Assembly: GCA_018350325.1 (NCBI GenBank)
Contig: JAEVLN010000015.1
Span: 579,539 to 643,538 of the forward strand
Length of the DNA stretch: 64,000 nucleotides
From: Globodera rostochiensis
Lineage: Eukaryota > Nematoda > Chromadorea > Rhabditida > Heteroderidae
Reading direction: 5' to 3'
Below the pieces are notes generated by a model. The model made no database searches. It had not been told where the DNA came from and saw only the letters and a list, made by a program, of their open reading frames with translations. Position numbers and translations under genes: made by a program. This document shows, in pieces, positions 1 to 10,889 of this stretch (positions within the stretch are counted from its first letter, which is position 1; each line of letters begins with the position of its first letter).

Positions 1-869
<869 letters not shown>

Positions 870-2359
870 ACGGTGGACGAACGGAGTTTGGCGGAAAATT
901 CTAAAGTGAAAAATTTTTGTTTTCTGTTGGAAATTAAGAATTTAAAAAAAAAATTGCACTTTTGGGCAATGAACGCTTGAAAAAGGAAGAAGTTGAGTTC
1001 AAATTGTGTGGTTTGGGTAAGACCACAATGAAATGGAATTTTTGTTGGAGTCGTCCGGTACGGGAAAGTGCTGACGCTTTTTCGGGTTTTTTGCTACTTT
1101 TTGTTTGGCAATTTGAGTACCGAGCGATCGAGTAGAACCACTGTCGATACTTTTTACGGAATGCTCGAAATTTGCGAAATTTTCTCCTAAAAATTTCTAT
1201 GGATAAAAAGCAATCCCAAAAATCAAACAAAAATACGATTTTACAAAAACCGGGACCGGGATCGGGATCGGGATTCAAAAAACCGGGAATTTCCCGACCG
1301 GTCCCGGCCAACTCTAATTTAAACTTGGGCTGTAATAATCCGGGAAAAAAATTTTACGGCAACCATTCCCCGAAAAGTTACAGACCCGGGACTGAAGTGT
1401 CTTTTGACTGGGGACTCAATTATCCACTGATTAAAAAATGAGAAAAATTATTCATAAAGGCTTTCAAAACTAGAGATTAGTTGATAGAAAATCAAAATTG
1501 AGAATTTAAAGCGGTTTTTGAACCGGTTTAAAATTTTGAAATAAGGAAAAAACGACTTAAAAAATTTTGATTTTAAGGGTACATTTTTCGTTTTTATTGC
1601 ATTTCTTAAGAAATTTTGGGGAAAAGTGCCTGAAATGTTGAATTTCCTCAAGAATTTTTCGAAAAAATGCCTAAAAAGTGCATTTTTCTCATGTAAAATG
1701 TAGAAATTTTTATTTTTTTTTGCTATGAAAATAAATAATGCTGGCGTTAAAAAATAGAGAAAAATAAGGAGCATTTAAATAAATTAATTTTTGAAAATAC
1801 TCGGTTTTTCTGATTATTTTTTTGCTCTTCCGTGATGTATTTTTTGCCATTTTTCTTAACAAATTCCATCAAAAAATGCAACATTTTCTACGCCGACCCC
1901 CCTTCAAACTAAGCCAAAAACTTAGAAATCCTGCCACAGAACAGGAAAGGCCGAAATGCTGATTTTCTTGAACCTCAAGCTTTTCAAACTGATTTATAAA
2001 TTTGATAAAGCCAAAATTTCCAAAATAAACGATTTTTTGTTAAAAAGTTACACTAAAAAATTTTGGTACCGAAAACCGAAAAAGAACCGACAATTTTTTT
2101 CGGTATCGGTACTTTACCGAATAGTACCGACCGAACCTTCTGGCCGATCACTACTAAAAAGTCGCTCTAATTCTAAAATTTTTCAAAATGAATGCTTTTT
2201 ACGGGTTTCTCTCGTGATTCCCTATTCGCAAAAAAAAAACATGTTAAAACTTTCAAATCCGACCCTATTCATATGTATTGCAAAGGAAAAAAGCAACAAT
2301 TTGAATATTTACTCCATTTTCTCTCATTTTAACTTTCCTTCCAAATTCCGTCGTCCTCA
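870..2359. other. Gene-free AT-rich stretch with repeat remnants
   Basis: No convincing coding sequence. A short patch of alternating CCGGGA/CGGGAT words lies at about 1244-1315. Positions 1380-1515 match one arm of the foldback family seen intact at 43851-44617 (shared GGGACTGAAGTGTCTTTTGA and GCGGTTTTTGAACCGG). A patch of ACCGAAAA words lies at 2060-2140. The phrase CTTCTCTCGTGATTCCCTATT at about 2201-2230 recurs near 32730 and marks another dispersed repeat. Confidence 0.6.
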
Positions 2360-3244
2360 TCAATTCTTTCTTTTTTTCGGCTCACTTGGACCTTCGTTAG
2401 CGTCAAGCATTCTGAAAATTAGAAATATGGTAAGAATGCATGCCGCGAGTTTGTTCTTTGAGTTTTTCCAAAAATGGAGACGGAAAATGATTTAAATAAT
2501 TAATTCATTTATCCCTTTACCCGTCGCCAATGCTCCTCCCCTGGTCGTCGACAAGCCAAATACAATTCCATTGCCGATGGTACCACCAATCACCCGCCTC
2601 CGTTTCCCATTTGGCCCATTTGTCTTCGTCCCGCCCAATTGGACAACGAACCAACAGCCAAATGTCTCTATCAAAGCGTCGCAACTCCAATCGCTCTCCC
2701 GTCAAATTGTTCTTCAGCTCAAATGGCGCAGTTACAACAGAAGTCCAAACACAAAAACGGATGATGAAATTGACAGAAGCGACAGAATTGACAAATTCCT
2801 AAAATGTGAATGGAATTAAATGGGGAAATGCAGTAAAATTAACTCACCATTTGCAGTCCTTTGATTCCTTCTGAACGAAATCTGCATTTCAACACTTTCG
2901 GAAGGCCATCCCCGCGGGGCGTGCACAACCATTTGGCCAATGCTTGAGCAGAAGAAGCGCCGGCCCTGTCGTCGGCCGGGAAATTTGGGAAAAGAAGAAA
3001 GGATTTGATCGTTCGGAGTTTTGGGCAATCGCCGAGAATGGTCGGAGAGAAACGGCGCAAATGGTTGAGTTCGAAAGATTGCAAGCGAAAACAGAAAATT
3101 TTGTCATTGATCAGAGGCCAAATCCGGTGCCAAATGATTTCCCAGCTGCGTGTTTGGTTGATGAGTGTTCCAATAAAAAGTTGGTTGGAGTCTAAAAGTC
3201 GGCGAATGCTTTGGAGAAATTCGATGGTACTTCCGTCGATATAA
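2360..3244 (-). pseudogene. Fbx2: F-box-like family member, 5' truncated
   Basis: Exons 5 (2360-2411), 4 (2521-2798) and 3 (2848-3244) are present with AG/GT borders and open frames. Exon 3 begins with the family motif [11 protein letters not shown] and ends with [16 protein letters not shown]. Exon 4 carries [11 protein letters not shown] and CPIGRDEDKW and ends GDG. Exon 5 gives [16 protein letters not shown]. Upstream of 3244 the sequence turns into a CCCCGAC-rich repeat with no exon 2 (F-box-like) or exon 1. The copy lacks its promoter, start codon and F-box, so it is most likely a remnant even though its remaining exons are intact. Confidence 0.8.
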
Positions 3245-3249
3245 CTAAA

Positions 3250-3515
3250 GTATGTGAAATTAGGGTTCAGCCCCGACCCCGACATGGTCGACCCCGGCTT
3301 CCCCGACCCGGTCCCCGACCTTTTTTAGGGTCGGGGATCGGGGTTGATCACCCCTAAAGATCGGACTTTTTAAAATACAATTTGATATATTATGTGGCGG
3401 TGTAGTTGTGAGTGGTTGCCAGAAGGTTCGGTCGGTACTTTTCGGTAAAGTACCGAAAAAGTACCGGTACGGAAAAAAATTGTCGGTACTTTTCCGTACC
3501 GTCCGATCTCTATCA
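3250..3515. repeat. CCCCGAC/GGTACCG word-rich MITE-like remnants
   Basis: The stretch starts with TAGGGTTCAG, continues with alternating CCCCGAC words and closes near 3358 with GATCACCCCTAA, so TAGGGTT and ACCCCTA look like inverted ends. It is followed at 3430-3510 by words of the form GGTACTTTTCGG/GTACCG that resemble the patch at 2060-2140. No coding potential was seen. Confidence 0.4.
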
Positions 3516-3517
3516 AC

Positions 3518-3665
3518 CAGTGTTTTGCTGTTCAAACAATTTTGAACCTGTTCCTGTTCTGTTCTGAAATCTTAGAACAGCCTATCTGTTCTGTTCCTGT
3601 TCTGTTCCGACCTTGAGAACAGAACAAGAACAGAACAGAGTAAACTGTTCTTAGACTGTTCCAAA
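3518..3665. repeat. CTGTTC-word element, hAT-like end CAGTGTTTTGCTGTTC
   Basis: The left end reads CAGTGTTTTGCTGTTC. The body is built of CTGTTC and GAACAG words in both orientations. The inverted complement of the same end closes a second copy at about 11786. The CAGTG start fits hAT-type non-autonomous elements. The right end of this copy and its target duplication could not be fixed. Confidence 0.45.
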
Positions 3666-4014
3666 TTAAAAATTTTCCGAGTGAAATTCAGTCTGAAATT
3701 TTAATCGATGATTCATTGGAAAAAGTGTCTAATCACTTGCTAGGGATGCTAGAGACCTAACCTTACCAAGAGCTGCCCCCGAGACTCGAGGTTGACCCCC
3801 AAAAACCTGGGACTTTTACCAAAATTTTTAAATTTAGATTCAAAATAGGTTTGCTCCCGACCCCTTGGGGGTGAGAAAATGGTATGTCAGGGAAGGTCGG
3901 GGTTGGTCATGTCGAGGGTCAGGGATGACCCAATTTTGAGAATAGGGAGCAACCTTAGTGAAAAAATTAAATAATTTTTTGAGATTTCTGCTTTCTTCTG
4001 GAGGGAGGGGGGGG

Positions 4015-4062
4015 GGGGGGAGTCGGCGGTGCCGATAGGCGCCGCCGAGAAAATTTTGAATT
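4015..4062. repeat. Dispersed near-palindrome GGCGGTGCCGATAGGCGCC
   Basis: A GC-rich near-palindrome is followed by a GAGAAAATTTTGAATTTTTGA-like tail. Related copies are near 11167, 13590, 14770 and 53712, with inverted copies near 34752, 34975 and 45935. It is an unusually conserved core within AT-rich DNA and is probably part of a MITE family. Confidence 0.5.
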
Positions 4063-4267
4063 TTTGACTCCATTTGTTAAGAGATGTGCAACCATTTTCG
4101 AAGCTTTTTATAATGGAAGGGGCCCGGGTTGAAGATTTTGAGAGTTTTTTAAATAATTGGTCTTGAGTTTTAAAAGTACAAAAAGCCCCCCACCCCTTAT
4201 GATTTTTTCTCAATTTAAAGAAAAAAATAAATAATAAAAAAATTAAATAAAAAGAATGAAAAATATT

Positions 4268-4352
4268 TTTATTAGGGAAAGTTGAACCTTAGACAAAACT
4301 CAATCACGTCACTCAGTTTAACCACTGCGCCACGTGAGATCATAATGATCAA
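4268..4352 (-). repeat. tRNA-derived SINE-like sequence
   Basis: On the minus strand a pol III box A-like TGGCGCAGTGG is followed after tRNA-like spacing by GGTTCAACTT, a weak box B. It cannot fold as a complete tRNA. The Helitron 3' terminus lies immediately next to it. Confidence 0.4.
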
Positions 4353-4369
4353 TTGGAAAATTTCAAATA

Positions 4370-4400
4370 CTAGCGGGTTAGGTGCGCCTAACGGCGCACC
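4370..4400 (-). other. Helitron 3' terminal hairpin and CTAG end
   Basis: Read on the minus strand, the 8-bp stem GGTGCGCC/GGCGCACC with a 4-nt loop (4381-4400) is followed 7 nt later by CTAG (4373-4370) and a T at 4369. A terminal hairpin, a CTRR end and insertion 5' of T define Helitron 3' ends. Confidence 0.85.
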
Positions 4401-4731
4401 AACCGCTAGAAGGTACGATATTATGAACAGATTTGAAATTGAGAAAATGAAGAAATTGGATAGATTTGTACAAAGCATTATATCTCATAAACATAATCGG
4501 TCCATAAGAATTTTTGCTTCGTCTATTCTTGCTTACAGGCATGCGACACACATTCCGACCCATGCGCTCTAACACATGCCTATAAGATTTTAGCACTAAT
4601 CTAATAACTAAGTCTCCTACTAACAAAACAGCACTATTACCTTTTGTTCGTTTGATCACTCGGCGGCGCACATTTGAGATATCTCAATCAATACAAATTC
4701 TATTTCTTGATCTCAACTACAATAAAACTAA

Positions 4732-7700
4732 TCAATCATCTTCGTCTAGTAGCTCCTTAAAAACTACATTCTTCACATTTCTTTCAAAATTATTCTGATC
4801 TAATCTAATTCTCAGCATGTTCCATGCCCTTGCTCTCGAAAGAGCCACATACAATTGTCCATGGCTAAATACATCCTTTCTTAAATCAATTCCCACACGC
4901 TCAAGGGTTTGGCCTTGAGCCTTATTAATTGTCATTGCAAATGCTAACACCAATGGAAATTGGTGCCTATGCAGATCAAAAGGGTATTCTTCGGCACAGC
5001 AAAGTGTGATCCGGGGGATATACACCGTCTGACCTGCCTTATCTCCAGTCAAAATTTTACATACAATCAAATTCTTGTGCATTTCTTCTACTTTCATTCT
5101 CGCTCCATTACAAAGCCCCAATTCTATGTTCATATTTCTAATTAACATAACAATTGCATTTTTCTTTAATCTCAACTCATGCTTTGAAAACCCTGAGGGA
5201 TTCAACGCATTTAAATACTCGTCTAAGTATTCATCTGCCCTTTGTCTGGTCTCATCTTCAGCTCGGTCAATGCTTTTGTATACTGTTTCTTCTCCTGGCA
5301 TCATATCTAACACTTTTTTGTTCAATTCACTAACATCTACATTCTTTGGTGCCAAAATAGCACTTTTTGCCATCTCATTCCAATTCTCAGAAACGATGAA
5401 GTTTCCAAATATTTCTTCTGCTAAATCACCATTGCTTATGCAATTCTCAGGCAATATCATCTCATCATTTTCATTATTCCGTTTACCACTTCCAATCTCT
5501 AAAAGATCTTTGGCAAATTTCTGCTCTGTTTCCAGAGCTCTCATATTCTTTGTCAATTTATACCTTTTCGCTATTCTCCAATACGCACTTCTTTTTATGG
5601 TCGAGTTGACCAATTCGGCTCTCGTGGCATGCCTCTGAATTGGAAGGGTTTGACGAAAATCGCCTGTCCAAAGCATAACTTTGCCACCAAATGCTATTTC
5701 ATTATTCATAATCTCTTTCAATTTCTCGTCCAATGTTTTCATCGCACGCTTATTAATCATAGGCGCTTCATCACAAATAAACAAATCTGTTTCTTTTAGC
5801 TCTTTCCATGCCTTTGCCCTTGGGCCAATGTTTGAATTGCTCATGTCTAAAGACAGTCCAAATCTATTATGCAAGGTTCTGCCCGCAGGCAACAAAGTTG
5901 CCGCCATGCCGGTGAAAGCCATTGTACTAACCTTCTTTTTCTCACCTCTAAGCAAATGCACAATTGTTTTATTCACATGCGTTTTTCCTGTTCCACCCGG
6001 TCCACTGAGAAAGAAGAACGCGGGCTCATTTACTGGGTTCCTAATTCTGGTCAAAATTTCATCAGTTACTATTTTCTGTTCATCATACATCAAATCATAA
6101 GCTCTTTTACCCAAATCAAATTCTTCTGCCGCATTAAATACTTGTTCTATATCTTCATCCACATTTATCTGCTCCATGGTTGGAAAATCAGCAAGTGTTT
6201 TCCCAGCCCTCTTAATGCTAAGCGCTATTTCTCTGTAAGCTTTAGCATAAGCAATTTCTTTTCTAAAACTCCTGCTAAAATCCTCGGACAGGGATTCCTT
6301 AAACATTTCCCAAAGCTCCTCCGGCTTGGCCGGATTGCAATGGACCAATATCAATGCAAAGAAATCTCTCAATTTCCACGGCATTTCAAAACTTTCAGCT
6401 TCTTCTAAAGCCCTTTTCCATTCTTCATCATTTCTAATTAAACCTTTTTCAAGACAGGCTTCAGCAAAAGTTGTGCAGACCTTAACTGAACCATCTGAAT
6501 CTATAACTGTCTTCAATTCATCATAACAACATGCTCCTTTCACATTCAACAGCAACAGCCTCAGGTGGTATCTTTCCGGCTCAGCCGGCGACACTTTCAC
6601 CATGCGACCAATTGTGTTAAAATGCGCCTTTCTCTCTGACCACTTTCCTTTCTTTAGGCAAAATTTCTCAGGTATCTGATGATACAACAAAGTCTTCGCT
6701 AAAACACTTGTCTTGTTCAATTCAAAATATGCCATTAACACAGAACCATTTTCAATTCTTTCCCTAATTTCTTCTTCATCCATATTCTCATCAAAATAAC
6801 AAATCTGGTCACCTTGTAAATGCACAGACAAAGACATTATACTATGACTTCTGTCATACATTGGCAATTCGAAAATTCTCCACACAGCTTCTTGAGGGCA
6901 AACATATCTCGCGTCAATGAACTCTTTCACTTCATCGTGATCGTTTTTTGATTCTAATTCTAATCTTGCTCTGTCTGGTGGCTTATGAACATACTTATGT
7001 AAATATTTTACAGAACTAACACTATTAACTTTTTCCAAATTAATATGACACTTGAACATTTTTAGCAAATACAGATTGTGCGGCACAACCCATCGATTAT
7101 CCAATGCAATTCTTCTTCCATTTGCAAATACTTCAACAGTTCTTCCATCATTTGGCCTTGCATACAAAGCCAAACCATTCTCCAAAACTACAGTCTCTTC
7201 TTGGAATGCTTTTGGATAAGCCTTTGAGCATTTTCTAATCTTTATTCCATTCTCACTCTGAGTCTCTTCCATGCACGGGCAATTTGGATTTAAATCACCG
7301 CATGGCCCATGGATCATAAACTTTTTTACTAACGCATATAATTCAGGTTCTTCGTCTTTGGCTGGTATTATTGCACTAATTCCTCTTTTTTCTACATCTT
7401 CTCCTGTTAACAATTTATCATGTTCCGACAATGTCAAAAGCAAATGAATGTGCGGCAGTCCCCTTCCTTGGTTCTCCACCGGATACATCCATGCAATAAC
7501 TTCGCCAAAAATCTTTGCCTTTGTTATCTGATTCATAATCGCCTTAACTTTTAAGTAAAAAACTCTCACAACCAAATCTGGACGATCAGTTGGCACTTGT
7601 TCATGAAACAAATTGTCAATTATCTCATTCCATTGCGGGTTACAGGTCATTGTCAAAAACAAATCCGGTTTTCCAAATCTTCTTACTATGGCCATTGCAT

Positions 7701-8718
7701 CTTGAAAATGCTTTTCAACATACCTGGGACTATTTGTCATTGTTGGAGGAAGAATTACTTTCCTTCCAAGTGGCAAACCTGTTTCTTGTGCTCTTCTCAC
7801 TAACATATTGTCAATATTCTTATATGCCTCAGCACAAATCTTTTTCTGATTATTTCTAATCCAATTCATTCTATCTCCTTCAATCTTTACATATTCGTCA
7901 ACACAATACTGTTGAAAAAGTTTACCGCCATATAAAATGGGATTAAACTCTCTCTCTCTGATCGCTAACGTATAACTCACATATTGTAATCTAGTTACTC
8001 TTCTATTGCTATTTCTTTGCTTTATCTCAGGATGCCAACCGAACGTACCACACGGGTAGAACAGCGGATATGTCATTGGTGTGACCATTTTATCTGTACT
8101 ATTCAAAATCTTCAACTCCTTTCCGCGTTCTCGAACCACAATTTTAGCATTTGGTACTTCACCGTCTGCTCCAGGTACATAAACAGCTGCCACTTCATTG
8201 GCTCTTGGTACATTATACCCTTGTCTTCTATCGATTTGTTTTCCAGTCTCAAACAATAACTTTATTTCGACAGGTTCTCTGCGTTCTCTCATTGCTCTGT
8301 CGAATTCATTATCTTCTTCATCTTTCATCATCATATATGCCTCGGCAAAAGGATTCACACTTTTTATCACTTCATACACAGTCCTAAGCAACTGAAAATC
8401 AACGCCAGCATTGGCTTGCCTCAGTGTGCTCATTGCTTGTTCGGTGTCAACGATGAATATCTGCCCGTAAGCAGGTTCATCGCCATAATCTGGATTCAAA
8501 GCAACATTCATTTTGTGATAAATCTGACCATAAATGCGAAAGCAATATGGCCCTCTGTTATTCGGGTATCTATATCTAAGCGGGTTCATCGAGGCAAAGG
8601 AAACGCTACTATTCAAATGTCTAATACTTTCAAAAAAATTCACATGCCTTCCGTCGAATTTCATGAACAAATCTCTTAACATGACAGGAAAATCCTGCTC
8701 AGGTATCTGTTTCCACAA
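4732..8718 (-). CDS. Helitron Rep/PIF1-like helicase
   Basis: A 1328-residue open frame. The N-terminal half is the Helitron-like Rep nuclease: metal-binding HIHLLL at about residue 421, and a two-tyrosine motif KYLHKYVHK at about 571. A zinc-binding-like CGDLNPNCPCME lies between. The C-terminal half is a PIF1-type SF1B helicase with Walker A GPGGTGKT (about 907), Walker B FICDEAP (about 981), GDFRQTLP and the final QLYVALSRAR (about 1291). No internal stop or frameshift is seen. The protein would nick and unwind DNA for rolling-circle transposition. Its own Met is probably not the true start, because Rep N-terminal sequence continues upstream in other frames (8699-9266). The catalytic core therefore looks intact while the N-terminus does not. 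Confidence 0.93.
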   Translation of the reverse strand: MWKQIPEQDFPVMLRDLFMKFDGRHVNFFESIRHLNSSVSFASMNPLRYRYPNNRGPYCFRIYGQIYHKMNVALNPDYGDEPAYGQIFIVDTEQAMSTLRQANAGVDFQLLRTVYEVIKSVNPFAEAYMMMKDEEDNEFDRAMRERREPVEIKLLFETGKQIDRRQGYNVPRANEVAAVYVPGADGEVPNAKIVVRERGKELKILNSTDKMVTPMTYPLFYPCGTFGWHPEIKQRNSNRRVTRLQYVSYTLAIREREFNPILYGGKLFQQYCVDEYVKIEGDRMNWIRNNQKKICAEAYKNIDNMLVRRAQETGLPLGRKVILPPTMTNSPRYVEKHFQDAMAIVRRFGKPDLFLTMTCNPQWNEIIDNLFHEQVPTDRPDLVVRVFYLKVKAIMNQITKAKIFGEVIAWMYPVENQGRGLPHIHLLLTLSEHDKLLTGEDVEKRGISAIIPAKDEEPELYALVKKFMIHGPCGDLNPNCPCMEETQSENGIKIRKCSKAYPKAFQEETVVLENGLALYARPNDGRTVEVFANGRRIALDNRWVVPHNLYLLKMFKCHINLEKVNSVSSVKYLHKYVHKPPDRARLELESKNDHDEVKEFIDARYVCPQEAVWRIFELPMYDRSHSIMSLSVHLQGDQICYFDENMDEEEIRERIENGSVLMAYFELNKTSVLAKTLLYHQIPEKFCLKKGKWSERKAHFNTIGRMVKVSPAEPERYHLRLLLLNVKGACCYDELKTVIDSDGSVKVCTTFAEACLEKGLIRNDEEWKRALEEAESFEMPWKLRDFFALILVHCNPAKPEELWEMFKESLSEDFSRSFRKEIAYAKAYREIALSIKRAGKTLADFPTMEQINVDEDIEQVFNAAEEFDLGKRAYDLMYDEQKIVTDEILTRIRNPVNEPAFFFLSGPGGTGKTHVNKTIVHLLRGEKKKVSTMAFTGMAATLLPAGRTLHNRFGLSLDMSNSNIGPRAKAWKELKETDLFICDEAPMINKRAMKTLDEKLKEIMNNEIAFGGKVMLWTGDFRQTLPIQRHATRAELVNSTIKRSAYWRIAKRYKLTKNMRALETEQKFAKDLLEIGSGKRNNENDEMILPENCISNGDLAEEIFGNFIVSENWNEMAKSAILAPKNVDVSELNKKVLDMMPGEETVYKSIDRAEDETRQRADEYLDEYLNALNPSGFSKHELRLKKNAIVMLIRNMNIELGLCNGARMKVEEMHKNLIVCKILTGDKAGQTVYIPRITLCCAEEYPFDLHRHQFPLVLAFAMTINKAQGQTLERVGIDLRKDVFSHGQLYVALSRARAWNMLRIRLDQNNFERNVKNVVFKELLDEDD

Positions 8719-9266
8719 AATGCAATGCCGCGCAATGCACGCAGCAAATACTCATTGGGCTAAGTCTATGCTCCACTGCATTTACATGGTTCTCTGCTGC
8801 GTAAATGCTGTGAATTTGTCTTTGTCTAACTATTCTTTGTCTTTTCCTTTGCTGATCCAGTCTAGTTGATCTTAGAGCTTGTGATTCATTTTCTCTAACA
8901 TTCTTTTGTCTAATCATTTTCTCATTTAATCTTAATGATCGTTGAGTTTGCGATTCATTAACTCTAACATTCTCTTGTCTAATCATTTGTTCATTTAATC
9001 TCATCATTCGTTGCACCTCTGATTCATTTGCTCTAAGTCTAGCAATTCTTTGAGCTCCAGTCATTGGCACCTTTACATTTCTATTCTTTAAAACATTGGC
9101 GATCGCAACAGAACCGGATGAGCCTGGAAGCTGCTCGTCAATAATCAGGTGCATTGGTCTGTTTTGAATATCCAATTGCTCTAGTTATTCTTGCATAATT
9201 ATGCTCGGCATATACTTGGGTCCTTTTTCTCTTTCGAATCAATTCATTTTCAATGTCTAATTCCAT
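8699..9266 (-). pseudogene. Frameshifted N-terminal region of the Helitron Rep protein
   Basis: Two overlapping frames precede the Rep core. One starts with ATG at 9264-9266 (MELDIENELIRKRK) and stops at 9138. The second runs from about 9175 to 8699. It contains imperfect repeats of the kind ANESEVQRMMRLNEQMIRQ and ends CCVHCAALHFVETDT, the first half of a Cys/His motif usual near the Helitron N-terminus. The second CC part of that motif is missing and the frame then shifts by one base into the Rep core. At least two frame changes and probably a small deletion separate these pieces. Unannotated introns could explain part of this, but I saw no good splice sites at the 8718/8699 junction. Confidence 0.65.
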
Positions 9267-9666
9267 TTCAAATTTCAATTCAATTCTTTAACACTTTGAA
9301 AAAAGAAGGTCAATGGTGTATGCGTCTGAACACCTTAACTCATTATAACACGCAAAAAATCAAAGATAAGCACGTGCTAATCATAAATCACATCAGAGGT
9401 GAAAAGCTAAAAGCAATTATATTTTATTATTTGGCAATATGGGAACAGCAGATCACCGACAACACATGCAAACATGTTGTCAATTTGGACGAAAGAAGAC
9501 GCGATGATGCAGCTGATCTCTTTAAACTAAGACCATTCTTCTCTTTTATCTCTTCCTTCCACACGTCCCCCCCCCCATCCCCTGCCTTCCTCTCATCTTT
9601 CCTTTCTTTCTTTCCTATCCTTTCTTTCCTTCCTTCAAAAGGGTTGCATGGGAAAAAAAAACTTAC
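9267..9666. other. Stretch between Helitron Rep and RPA-like exons
   Basis: No confident gene. A pyrimidine-rich tract (TTTCCTT words) occupies about 9540-9640. On the minus strand a short open stretch near 9430-9530 reads FKEISCIIASSFVQIDNMFA and could be another exon of the RPA-like gene, but nothing confirms it. Confidence 0.3.
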
Positions 9667-10190
9667 GGTAAACGCCTCCAGAAGAAAGTTCTTCAAAATT
9701 TTGTGCTGATTGCACCTCGGCTGGGAGAACTTCAAATTTGGAATTGGTTTTCACGACGAATTCGTAATCCAGTGGAGTGTTGAAAAAATTTTTGCCATCG
9801 AATTTGTCAGAGAAGCGTTGTGCCTTTACAGGCGCAATTTTCAAAACCTAAAATCCAACAAAATTATCAAATGAACAATATAAAACATAAGCAGATTACG
9901 TTTCCTAAAATGCACGCTTTCACCAACGCATTTTGATTGGTCAGGTTTTTGAAGATAGTAACTGTAAACAACTCGCCTCCGGCACAAATCAACAGAACAG
10001 TGAGTTTTTTGTCAGATGGCAGCAGTCTCACTACCTGACCAGTGCAAGACCTATACAAAAATTGGCACTAATATTAAATTATTAAAAGATGTAATTTACG
10101 AAAGAAACTCACCCCAAGTGTGAGCCACAGGGTATGGCCTTTAGATCCTCCACTGAACTCAACATTTGTGGGTAAAATAATCACTTTCTC
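9667..10190 (-). CDS. RPA/OB-fold-like protein exons beside the Helitron (partial)
   Basis: Three candidate exons. Exon III (9667-9847) and exon II (9900-10050) join in phase 0 with clean AG/GT sites. They give KKLTVLLICAGGELFTVTIF, then VKACILGN-VLKIAPVKAQ, then PLDYEFVVKTNSKFEVLP. This order (beta strands, a G-E-x-x-x-x-x-F turn, then YEF and a closing strand) resembles the OB folds of the large RPA subunit, which some Helitrons encode. A third block (10113 to about 10190; VIILPTNVEFSGGSKGH) ends at a good GTGAGT donor, but its phase does not match exon II, so an exon may be missing. No start codon or final exon was found. It may belong to the Helitron or be a host gene fragment; same strand and proximity favour the Helitron. 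Confidence 0.45.
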
Positions 10191-10889
10191 AGCAAAAACG
10201 TTATTAAGATTACAATGATAAACACAACAAAATTTTCCTCATAGTGAAAAGTCATTTCAAAAAAGCAATGCAATATTTAGAAGATGAGCCAATCGATCCA
10301 ATGACCGATCCTACGTCATAAAAAAAGGCTGCAATGAACAAATAAACGTGAAGAACAATAACAAAAAAATTATTTCTTTTCTTTTCTTGTTTTCGCTGGG
10401 GCGCAAATAAGGATAAAAAAGGGCAACGTTTCATACACTATTTCTTTTTACTCCATTTTCTCTTGTCTTTTCATTTCATTCCCGCACAGCAATCACTCTC
10501 CTCCCTTTCCCCCTCTCCCTCACTCTTTCCCCTTCCTTCTTCCTCTGCGCTCCCACACCAATTGGACAGCGCTGCGCACCCGCTGCAAATGAGCAGCGAG
10601 TGGTGTACGCGTCAGCGACGCGCACGCCACAGCGGGCAGCGCAGCCATTTGCTCAATATCTCTACCCCCACCTTATCTCTCATTTTTTCTCTCTTTCCCT
10701 TTCAAAAGTCTCTTCACTTTCAACACTATTTCCTTCATCCTTGTGACTAACCTTCTTCACATCTTAACCTTTTGGCACAACGTCCTTGCAAAATTCAAAA
10801 CCCGCGTTACAAACACACAAACCATTCTCCTTTTTATATAAGGATATTACTCAATCAAGTTCAATTCTTCAATTTTTACCCTGTTCTAG
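10191..10889. other. Gene-free stretch with a pyrimidine tract and a GC-rich patch
   Basis: A CT-rich tract at about 10490-10545 is followed by a GC-rich block at about 10565-10650 (GCGCTGCGCACCCGCTGC and GACGCGCACGCCACAGCGGG), which is unusual here. It would lie upstream of the minus-strand RPA-like exons and may be a promoter region or the 5' part of the Helitron. No Helitron TC end could be recognised. Confidence 0.3.

Larger units (their letters stand above)
4370..9266 (-). mobile_element. Helitron transposon (3' end identified, 5' end not located)
   Basis: A rolling-circle transposon on the minus strand. The 3' terminus on that strand is CTAG followed by T in the flank, with a GC-rich hairpin just inside, which are the standard Helitron hallmarks. 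The interior holds a full helicase region and a frameshifted Rep N-terminal region. The RPA-like exons at 9667-10190 may lie inside the same element, so the true 5' end (expected TC after an A) could be beyond 10 kb. I could not place it, and the upper coordinate only marks the last Rep-related frame. Confidence 0.85.

Noticed and set aside
4960..8679. Plus-strand open frames across 4960-8679
   Set aside because: They are antisense shadows of the Helitron helicase, which has all its motifs on the minus strand.
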